Origin: JAHJRJ01 sp037443685
GTDB taxonomy: Bacteria; Bacteroidota; Ignavibacteria; UBA10030; BY39
Direction of reading: 5' to 3'
Assembly: GCA_037443685.1 (NCBI GenBank)
Contig: JBBINX010000024.1
Location: 1-24,598 of the forward strand
Length of the DNA stretch: 24,598 nt
Made by a program: the position numbers and the translations under genes. This document shows positions 9,226 through 14,824 of this stretch, one piece after another. Every line of letters starts with the position of its first letter. Position 1 is the stretch's first letter. The notes below the pieces were generated by a model that was not told where the DNA came from, made no database searches, and worked only from the letters and a program-made list of their open reading frames with translations.

Positions 9226-9239
9226 ATTACTGAAAAAAT

Positions 9240-9311
9240 TCCGCGATAGCTCAATGGTAGAGCATGCGGCTGTTAACCGCAGGGTTGTAGGTTCGAGCCC
9301 TACTCGCGGAG
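9240..9311 (+). tRNA. tRNA-Asn (anticodon GTT)
   Basis: A complete 72-nt cloverleaf is visible. The acceptor stem TCCGCGA (9240-9246) pairs with TCGCGGA (9304-9310). The D-arm is GCTC/GAGC (9249-9263). The anticodon stem TGCGG/CCGCA (9265-9281) has loop CTGTTAA and anticodon GTT at 9272-9274. The T-arm GTAGG/CCTAC (9287-9303) has loop TTCGAGC. The discriminator base is G9311 and CCA is not encoded. A good promoter lies upstream and a hairpin terminator 13 nt downstream. The 3' part of this gene is duplicated at 9633-9679. Confidence 0.97.
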
Positions 9312-9361
9312 CTGCCAAAATTTAAACCTCAAGAATTATTTGCTTGGGGTTTTTTATTCTA
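9301..9361 (+). repeat. Direct repeat copy 1 (tRNA-Asn 3' end plus terminator, 61 bp)
   Basis: These 61 bp cover the last 11 nt of tRNA-Asn and the complete terminator. They recur at 9669-9729 with a single difference (C9316 against T9684). A further 17 bp of identity (9273-9289 against 9633-9649) extends the duplication back to the anticodon loop. The two copies bracket the GIY-YIG ORF. Confidence 0.93.
9324..9356 (+). terminator. Rho-independent terminator after tRNA-Asn
   Basis: The arms AAACCTCAAG (9324-9333) and CTTGGGGTTT (9343-9352) form a 10-bp stem with one T-G wobble, followed directly by a T-tract. The same hairpin recurs 368 bp later at 9692-9724. Confidence 0.85.
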
Positions 9362-9618
9362 TTGGACACTGGCTTTATATATTACATTCCGAAAGTGCTG
9401 ATAAATACTATATTGGGCAATCAGATAATCCTGAATCAAGGTTGTACTTCCATAATATTTTTGAGATAGGATTCACTGCGCGCTATCGCCCGTGGAAAAT
9501 AATCTTCAAGAAAGAATGTACTTCTCGAAAAGAAGCGCTTGAACTTGAAAAGAAAATTAAAAAATGGAAGAGCAAAATAATGATTCATTTATTAATCGAG
9601 GGAAAGATAAAATTGTAA
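9340..9618 (+). CDS. Small GIY-YIG nuclease-domain protein inserted behind tRNA-Asn
   Basis: The reading frame encodes a single GIY-YIG domain of the short, UvrC-N-terminal-like type common in Bacteroidota. Its N-terminal motif reads LYIL....YYIG (residues 12-26), followed by ESRLYFHN with the expected catalytic Arg34. Then come RPWKIIFKKE and a C-terminal EALELEKKIKKWKS, whose Glu is the usual metal-binding position. These proteins are usually predicted single-domain endonucleases of unknown target. There is no ATG in front of the domain: the only conventional start is a TTG at 9340, which lies inside the loop of the tRNA terminator. Translation may start there or at the ATT at 9361, or the 5' end may have been lost when the segment inserted. 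The domain core appears complete. It lies between two copies of the same terminator. Confidence 0.65.
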   Translation: MLGVFYSIGHWLYILHSESADKYYIGQSDNPESRLYFHNIFEIGFTARYRPWKIIFKKECTSRKEALELEKKIKKWKSKIMIHLLIEGKIKL

Positions 9619-9632
9619 ACTCTAATTACCAA

Positions 9633-9679
9633 TTAACCGCAGGGTTGTATCCCGAAAGCATTCGGGATTACTCGCGGAG
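9633..9679 (+). pseudogene. Truncated and rearranged second copy of tRNA-Asn
   Basis: Bases 9633-9649 repeat tRNA-Asn from the anticodon loop to the start of the T-stem, and 9669-9679 repeat its acceptor 3' strand. The D-arm and 5' acceptor strand are missing. The T-loop and inner T-stem are replaced by an unrelated palindrome (9649-9668). It cannot fold as a tRNA. Confidence 0.85.
9649..9668. repeat. Perfect 20-bp palindromic hairpin replacing the T-arm
   Basis: ATCCCGAA (9649-9656) and TTCGGGAT (9661-9668) form a perfect 8-bp stem around an AGCA loop. Its form is that of a small REP-like or mobile palindromic element. No second copy of this exact palindrome was found in the window. Confidence 0.75.
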
Positions 9680-9729
9680 CTGCTAAAATTTAAACCTCAA
9701 GAATTATTTGCTTGGGGTTTTTTATTCTA
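9669..9729 (+). repeat. Direct repeat copy 2 (tRNA 3' end plus terminator)
   Basis: This is the second copy of the 61-bp repeat at 9301-9361, offset by 368 bp with one mismatch. Sequence similarity stops right after the shared ATTCTA, which marks the edge of the duplicated unit. Confidence 0.93.
9692..9724 (+). terminator. Duplicated Rho-independent terminator after the GIY-YIG ORF
   Basis: The 10-bp stem and T-tract are identical to those behind tRNA-Asn. It would end transcription of the GIY-YIG ORF before the convergent minus-strand gene ending at 9867. Confidence 0.8.
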
Positions 9730-9866
9730 CAAGAGACTTCGTATATCGTTCTTTTAACAACCCCCAGCGGGTACATTTTCATTCACTGCCGTACACATAT
9801 TATAGATTTCTTGTAGAAAAGCGTGTTTCTCTTTTTTACGTTCAACAATTGTAATCAGCTTAGAAT

Positions 9867-10409
9867 CTAAAATTTTGTTTCGGCCTCTACGACCAAATCT
9901 ACAAATCCTTTTAGGTAATAAGGTGGTGTTCCGTTTGTAACCGTTGCTGCAACAGAAGCTTCCAAGCATTGATTCGGATTTTTTAAATATGCGTTGAAAT
10001 AATTATGGAGAGCTTGAATTTCTACAGCTGTAAGACTTAGAATATAAGGCATATTTTTATAAGTAGCAGGATTTGTTCCGTTTAAAGTTTTTTGAAATAA
10101 TGTGTCGCCGCCAACAATTTTTACCACTACATTAACAGTTCCAGTTGTAATATTCCTAACCGAATCAGTTCTCCATGCCGCTTCAATAAAGGTAATCTTT
10201 TTCATTTTCTCAGCATAATTTTTAAATGTGCGATTTTGATTTAAACAATATTGAGTGAACGAGGATACAGGATTGTTGCTGCCTTCTACTTCAACATTTA
10301 CGGAAAATGGTATGTTAAGCGGAAACGTATTAAATTTATTACAATTTATATTGACTATAACGAATGATACGGTAAATAATATCAACAATGCTATTATTAT
10401 TTTTTTCAT
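9867..10409 (-). CDS. Hypothetical secreted protein
   Basis: I do not recognise this 180-residue protein. It begins with a classical export signal (MKKIIIALLILFTVSFVIV). A Cys follows at residue 23 (NINCNKF), but the residues before it are a poor lipobox, so lipoprotein status is uncertain. The mature part is predicted to be mostly beta-stranded (for example TGTVNVVVKIV and the C-terminal KGFVDLVVEAETKF), with a helix around LTAVEIQALHNYFNAYLKN. Two further cysteines (in QYCLNQ and NQCLEA) could form a disulphide. It starts 14 nt after the DUF6588-like barrel gene and probably shares its promoter, so the pair may act together at the outer membrane. An open frame without an obvious start continues for 38 codons past its stop in the -1 frame. 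Confidence 0.75.
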   Translation of the reverse strand: MKKIIIALLILFTVSFVIVNINCNKFNTFPLNIPFSVNVEVEGSNNPVSSFTQYCLNQNRTFKNYAEKMKKITFIEAAWRTDSVRNITTGTVNVVVKIVGGDTLFQKTLNGTNPATYKNMPYILSLTAVEIQALHNYFNAYLKNPNQCLEASVAATVTNGTPPYYLKGFVDLVVEAETKF

Positions 10410-10423
10410 TTTATTTCTCCTTA

Positions 10424-11305
10424 TTAAAACTCAAAAGATATACCACCGCCAAGAACGATTTGAGAACCGAAGCTGGCATCGGCATTAATTACGAATACTG
10501 CCAACTTCAATGCGGCACCAAATGTGGCTCTAAAACTATTTTCGCCATCAAGCGAAAGACTAACATCTTTATCCTGCCTTAATAATGGATCACCACTTGA
10601 AGGATCTCCTTTTATATTGTATGATAAATCTAGTTTAGTAGATTCATATTGCAGACCGAAGTATGGAGTAAAAACACCAAACGTCTTGCTGGTATGTGCA
10701 TTAAAAGCTAAATTTTTTACTTCTATAAGGTCAGTAACCTTGAATTTACTGTAAAGAACTTGAACGGCAACGTCAACTGGAATTAAAGGGATGTATTTGC
10801 TTATACTATGTTTAACACCGACGCCGAATAAACCTAATTTTTTCCCTTCAATATCAATATCCGGAATATATCTAATTAACGCTTCAGTATTCAAGAGGCT
10901 TAAACCGATTTGAGGTATCGCCATTGGCATTTGTTTTATATTAATTCCTGGAGGAGTGGTTATGTAACCATCTGGACCCGCATAAGTAGCGCCTTTATTT
11001 CCAAAAATGGTAGCTGTTTTTTGAGCAGCTGTATAGCCACTCGGTAGTGTAGGTATAAAAGTTAATTGCTTGTCTGGGATAAAAATGTACATTCCTTTAA
11101 AACTGAGAGAAAAACCGAAAACATCAGAAACATCGGCTGAGTGAAATGCACCAGAATTCATAGCTGTACCAAAAGCTGTTGCAAAGGGCTGTGTATATTG
11201 CTTAACATTAGTCTCGCTGATTTTTTCAAATCTATCTTCCCATTGTGAAAAAGACGTACTTGTAGCGAGAATGAATAAAACAAAGAAAGAAAGTAGTTTT
11301 TGCAT
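10424..11305 (-). CDS. Outer-membrane beta-barrel protein, DUF6588-like
   Basis: This 293-residue protein has a signal peptide (MQKLLSFFVLFILATSTSFSQ) and a beta-barrel style mature region. Alternating strands (LGLFGVGVKHSIS, VDVAVQVLYSKFKV, VFTPYFGLQYESTKLDLSYN) end in the aromatic terminus ISFEF, typical of outer-membrane proteins. The N-terminal signature, with QPFATAFGTAMNSGAFHSA soon followed by FGFSLSFKGMYIFIPD, resembles the Bacteroidota family DUF6588, whose function is not known. Assignment is from memory of that pattern. It has its own promoter (11337-11365) and is followed after 14 nt by the hypothetical secreted protein. It may be a small channel or structural barrel; no substrate can be inferred. 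Confidence 0.8.
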   Translation of the reverse strand: MQKLLSFFVLFILATSTSFSQWEDRFEKISETNVKQYTQPFATAFGTAMNSGAFHSADVSDVFGFSLSFKGMYIFIPDKQLTFIPTLPSGYTAAQKTATIFGNKGATYAGPDGYITTPPGINIKQMPMAIPQIGLSLLNTEALIRYIPDIDIEGKKLGLFGVGVKHSISKYIPLIPVDVAVQVLYSKFKVTDLIEVKNLAFNAHTSKTFGVFTPYFGLQYESTKLDLSYNIKGDPSSGDPLLRQDKDVSLSLDGENSFRATFGAALKLAVFVINADASFGSQIVLGGGISFEF

Positions 11306-11336
11306 ATTTACTCTATTTATATTATTTGATGGTGTG

Positions 11337-11365
11337 AATTTACAAAATTTTATTCTTCAGGTCAA
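11337..11365 (-). promoter_or_regulatory. Sigma70-type promoter of the DUF6588-like barrel gene
   Basis: On the minus strand TTGACC (11365-11360) and TAAATT (11342-11337) are separated by 17 bp, giving a leader of about 25 nt before the ATG at 11305. Confidence 0.55.
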
Positions 11366-11582
11366 TGATTTTTTAAAAAAAATTTATTTTTTGTGGTAAC
11401 ACCGTTAAAATGTAGGGTAGTTATTTCATTTACAAAAGCTTCTTGGATATTTATCACCTATTAACGAAAATAACGCACATTGAAGCCCTGAAGCAGGTAA
11501 TTCAAATACCCTAAAAATCCCCGCCTGCTATCTAACAGGCATTCATTTATCAATTCATAAATCTACAAAAAAATAGACTGAT

Positions 11583-11611
11583 TTGCTTTTTTACACAAAC
11601 CTTCATATATT
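11583..11611 (+). promoter_or_regulatory. Sigma70-type promoter of tetR
   Basis: TTGCTT (11583-11588) and TATATT (11606-11611) are separated by 17 bp. Transcription would start near 11618, about 36 nt before the ATG at 11654. Confidence 0.5.
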
Positions 11612-11626
11612 CTAACAATCAATTTT

Positions 11627-11640
11627 ATTGGTCGAACAAT
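11627..11640. promoter_or_regulatory. Candidate TetR operator (inverted repeat ATTG-N6-CAAT)
   Basis: A short inverted repeat, ATTG GTCGAA CAAT, lies just downstream of the predicted tetR transcription start, a normal place for autorepression. A CAAT at 11616-11619 makes an overlapping second dyad. The half-sites are short and no clear match was found before the TolC gene, so this is weak. Confidence 0.3.
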
Positions 11641-11653
11641 TTAAAGTTTGAAT

Positions 11654-12265
11654 ATGACTGAAAATCAAGAAATATCGCAAGATTTAAAGAAAAACCAAAT
11701 CCTCGCTGCTGCAAAACAGGTATTTGGGAGGTTTGGGTTTGTGAAAACTACACTCGATGATGTGGCAAATGCAGTTGGAATGAAAAAAGCATCGCTCTAT
11801 TATTACTACGGAAGCAAAGAAGAACTTTTCAAAGATGCTGTAAAATCGGAGTCGGATGAATTAATAGGGGAACTGGAAAACAAAGTTTTCACTAACAAGA
11901 ATGTCCACGCTCAACTTATTACTTTTATTAAAATCCGTCTCGATTATTTTCAAAAACTAATGAACCTGCATAACTTAACTGTAAATTCTATTTTAGAATT
12001 CAGACCTATATCGGAACTTCTTTATCGCGAATTCTTTGAAAAACAAATTCAGTTGATTGTAAAAATATTTTCGGACGGAATGGAAAGAGGTGAATTGAAA
12101 AATGTTGATACTTACCGAACCGCGAACATATTCGTCTCGGCTATCGAATCAATCGCAACGAAAGTCCTTTGTAAAAGCAAGTCAACAAACGAAATTAATT
12201 ATAAATCTATTGAAGACGATTCACTTTTCTTAACTGAACTCATTATAAACGGACTTAAAAAATGA
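11654..12265 (+). CDS. TetR/AcrR-family transcriptional regulator of the efflux operon
   Basis: The protein has the TetR N-terminal DNA-binding domain. KNQILAAAKQVFGRFGF is helix 1, TTLDDVANAVGMKKASLYYYY is the helix-turn-helix, and GSKEELF is the usual continuation into helix 4. The C-terminal part is all-helical and divergent, as expected for the ligand-binding domain. I take the ATG at 11654 as start (about 203 residues); an in-frame TTG two codons earlier at 11648 is possible but less likely. It lies 162 nt upstream of, and in the same direction as, a complete RND efflux operon. It therefore most likely represses that operon and itself, being released by a substrate of the pump. The regulatory link is inferred from position. 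Confidence 0.9.
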   Translation: MTENQEISQDLKKNQILAAAKQVFGRFGFVKTTLDDVANAVGMKKASLYYYYGSKEELFKDAVKSESDELIGELENKVFTNKNVHAQLITFIKIRLDYFQKLMNLHNLTVNSILEFRPISELLYREFFEKQIQLIVKIFSDGMERGELKNVDTYRTANIFVSAIESIATKVLCKSKSTNEINYKSIEDDSLFLTELIINGLKK

Positions 12266-12427
12266 AATATAGTTATTATGGTTCGCCTCTCCGCCGAAGG
12301 GGAATCGTCAGTCGGTCGCACGCCACAAAGGTTTGGGTTCTTTCAATAAAATCGGTGGATATATAAACTAACAACCAATAGCCACGACCTAAATTAATCG
12401 AATGAATAAAATGTACAGGAGAAAATC
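12266..12427. other. Spacer between tetR and efflux operon
   Basis: These 162 bp contain no gene. A GC-richer patch (about 12288-12330) has an imperfect dyad (TTCGCCT with AGGGGAA) and stands out from the AT-rich surroundings. A TATAAA at 12362 could serve as a -10 box, but no good -35 was found at the right spacing. AGGAG at 12417-12421 is the ribosome binding site for the GTG start at 12428. Confidence 0.4.
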
Positions 12428-13771
12428 GTGAATATTAAAGGTATTACAATTATCGTATTTTTAATCTTACTTACTGCTACGTATATAAATGCACAAGATA
12501 ACGCTGTAAGAAAGATAAATTTAAATCAAGCTGTCGAGCTTGCACTTGAACAAAATAAATCGCTACATATTAGCAAGCTTGAAGTAGAAAAGAATTATTC
12601 AAAACTGATCGAAGCACGCAGTAATCTGCTTCCGAAAATAAATGCGAGCGGTCAATACACAAACAACATAAAAAAACCAGTAATATTTCTACCAGCTGGC
12701 ACACCGTTTAGCCAGCCGGGACAACCAGCGATAATGGAAATTGGTTCCGACCACTCGTACTCTGGAACAATCTCTGCATCGCTGCCGGTTTTTTCATATC
12801 AAATTTATATCGCAATGTCAATGGCGAGTACTGGTATAAATTTAGCGGAAGAAACTTACAGAGGAACAAAATTTAAAACAGTTGCTGACGTGAAAAAAGC
12901 ATTTTATGGAGTTCTCTTCTCGCGTGAAGTGAAGAACCTAATGCAAGCGAGTTTGAAAAATGCAAACGATAATTTGGATAACGTCCGACGTATGCAGAAA
13001 CAAGGACTTGTCTCAGAATACGATTTAATAAGAGCTGAGGTTCAGGTTGAAAATATTAAACCGATCGCACTTCAGGCAGAAAACAACTACGAGCTTGCCA
13101 AGAACTCACTCAAAATTTCTTTAGGTATTGATGCGACGGAGAATATAGAAGTCGAAGGCGAACTAGTTTATAAACAAACTGAGTATCCAGATCTTTCACG
13201 GACCTTTAGTGTTTTAGACCAAAACAATTCCGACATAAAACAAATTCAGTATCAAACAGATATTACAAAGTCGATGATAAATTTAGAACGAACTGGGTAT
13301 TTACCGACACTCGCAGCTTTCGGAAATTATCAGTATCAAACCCAGGCAAATGATTTGAACTTCAAAGATTATCATTGGGTAAACACACAATTTGTCGGAC
13401 TACAATTGCAAATCCCAATTTTTAATGGCTGGGGAACTCAGGCAAAAATTGACCAAGCTAAAATTGCTTATCAGCAATCGCTTGACAGGCAAAACTTGAT
13501 AACAGAAACGATTAAAATTCAAGCTCAAAACACTATTTATCGAATAGACCAAGCAAAAAAAAGAATTGAAGGACAGGATAAAGCTATTTCGCAAGCTGAG
13601 CGGGGTTTTGGAATTGCAAAATCAAGATATAACAACGGAATAGGGACTCAATTGGAAGTGAACGATGCCGAACTTGCACTTACACAATCGAAAGTAAATT
13701 ATTACCAAGCAGTTTATGAATATAACTCGGCAGTTGCAGAGTTAGAACAACTTATAGGAACAAATTTATAA
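12428..13771 (+). CDS. TolC-family outer-membrane efflux protein
   Basis: This is the outer-membrane channel of a tripartite RND pump. The 447-residue protein begins with a signal peptide ending near YINAQD and carries two OEP repeats. The first opens with INLNQAVELALEQNKSL and EARSNLLPKINASGQYTN. The second has FNGWGTQAKIDQAKIAYQQS and a closing coiled-coil segment NGIGTQLEVNDAELALTQSK. Both repeats show the expected long heptad helices of the TolC periplasmic tunnel. The start is GTG with AGGAG 6 nt upstream; no ATG in a better place exists. The adaptor gene follows after 10 nt and the permease after that, so the three are one operon. Confidence 0.95.
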   Translation: MNIKGITIIVFLILLTATYINAQDNAVRKINLNQAVELALEQNKSLHISKLEVEKNYSKLIEARSNLLPKINASGQYTNNIKKPVIFLPAGTPFSQPGQPAIMEIGSDHSYSGTISASLPVFSYQIYIAMSMASTGINLAEETYRGTKFKTVADVKKAFYGVLFSREVKNLMQASLKNANDNLDNVRRMQKQGLVSEYDLIRAEVQVENIKPIALQAENNYELAKNSLKISLGIDATENIEVEGELVYKQTEYPDLSRTFSVLDQNNSDIKQIQYQTDITKSMINLERTGYLPTLAAFGNYQYQTQANDLNFKDYHWVNTQFVGLQLQIPIFNGWGTQAKIDQAKIAYQQSLDRQNLITETIKIQAQNTIYRIDQAKKRIEGQDKAISQAERGFGIAKSRYNNGIGTQLEVNDAELALTQSKVNYYQAVYEYNSAVAELEQLIGTNL

Positions 13772-13781
13772 GAGGAATAAT

Positions 13782-14813
13782 ATGAAACAATTAAAAATAT
13801 TAACAACAATTTTAATATCAGCATTTATCATCGGTTGCGGAAACAAGACCGAAAACATCAGTGACGACCTCGTAATCCCTGTCGAAGTTCAGCAAGTTGG
13901 TAAAATAAAAATTGAACGATCTTTAGATTTTGCAGGAACTGTTATGGCTTGGCGCGAAACAAACTTGGGTGCACAAACTTCGGGTAGAATCGAAAAGATT
14001 TATGTTAAAGAAGGCGACGAAGTAAAAGAAGGCGATGTACTTGTTCAAATGGACGATACTCAATTAACCCAAGCACGCATTCAATACGAAATTGCTAAGG
14101 AAGATTTCATGAGGATGAAACCGCTGTTCGATGAGAGTTCGGTATCGCAACAGCAATTCGATAAAATAAAAGCCGGTTACGAAACCGCTAAAGCGACTTA
14201 CGAATTAATTCTTCGCAACACACAGCTACGCGCACCATTCTCAGGAGTCATCACAGCAAAGCGTATGAATGAGGGGGAAGTATTCTTGCTTGCACCCGGT
14301 GCCAGCGGTGCCCCTGCAATTATCAACATAATGCAGATCAACTTTTTAAAAGTTCTTGTTAATGTTGCCGAAAGTAACTTCCCCAACATACGGCTCGGTC
14401 AAACAGCATCTATCGAAGTAGATGTTTATCCAAATCAGAGCTTTTCAGGTACTGTTTCGAGAGTTGACCCAGCAATAAATCCGATGACGCGGACCTTTAC
14501 AGTCGAAATAAAAATTCCTAACTCAAAACAAATCATCAGACCTGGAATGTTTGCCCGTGTTCTAATTAAAACGGGCGTTGTAGATGTCTTGGTGATTCCA
14601 CGCAGCGCCTTAATCAAACAAATCGGAACAAGTATTTTATACACTTATATAATCGAAACCAATGTTGCAAAACGGCGGGATGTAATTGTTGGAAAAGAAA
14701 TGGATGAGATCGTCGAAGTAGTTTCGGGTATTAATATTGCAGATCAACTAGTCGTAAAAGGAATGGGGCGGCTGAAAAGCGGTTCACGCGTTCAAATTGT
14801 TACCAATAATTAA
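13782..14813 (+). CDS. RND efflux periplasmic adaptor (membrane fusion protein), lipoprotein
   Basis: The 343-residue protein has a lipoprotein signal peptide with lipobox FIIGC (Cys19 would be lipidated). The order of parts is typical of the HlyD/AcrA family. A first lipoyl half is followed by the strong GRIEKIYVKEGDEVKEGDVL motif. A short alpha-hairpin contains QARIQYEIAKEDF and FDESSVSQQQFDKIKAGYE. The second lipoyl half is NTQLRAPFSGVITAKRMNEGE. A beta-barrel contains SRVDPAINPMTRTFTVEIKI and PGMFARVLI, and a membrane-proximal domain ends the protein. It joins the inner-membrane permease to the TolC-like channel. It lies 10 nt after the channel gene and 11 nt before the permease, with GAGGA upstream of the ATG. 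Confidence 0.95.
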   Translation: MKQLKILTTILISAFIIGCGNKTENISDDLVIPVEVQQVGKIKIERSLDFAGTVMAWRETNLGAQTSGRIEKIYVKEGDEVKEGDVLVQMDDTQLTQARIQYEIAKEDFMRMKPLFDESSVSQQQFDKIKAGYETAKATYELILRNTQLRAPFSGVITAKRMNEGEVFLLAPGASGAPAIINIMQINFLKVLVNVAESNFPNIRLGQTASIEVDVYPNQSFSGTVSRVDPAINPMTRTFTVEIKIPNSKQIIRPGMFARVLIKTGVVDVLVIPRSALIKQIGTSILYTYIIETNVAKRRDVIVGKEMDEIVEVVSGINIADQLVVKGMGRLKSGSRVQIVTNN

Positions 14814-14824
14814 CGGAGGATAAA

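Larger units (their letters stand above)
11306..11653. other. Divergent intergenic region (348 bp) between barrel gene and tetR
   Basis: No credible ORF is present. The region contains the barrel-gene promoter on the left (minus) and the tetR promoter on the right (plus). A hairpin lies between them at 11523-11540 (GCCTGCTA paired with TAACAGGC, one C/A mismatch, 2-nt loop, no T-tract). An A/T homopolymer stretch lies at about 11367-11394. Nothing else recognisable was seen. Confidence 0.6.

Noticed and set aside
9301..9729. CRISPR-like repeat
   Set aside because: There are only two copies, 368 bp apart, that derive from a tRNA gene and its terminator; no array or cas gene.
10388..10582. Plus-strand ORF spanning the junction of the two secreted-protein genes
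   Set aside because: It is antisense to both genes and unlike any protein; the minus-strand genes have signal peptides and consistent ends.
12288..12330. GC-rich patch before the TolC gene as a small RNA or operator
   Set aside because: Only an imperfect dyad is visible, with no promoter or terminator; noted as composition only.
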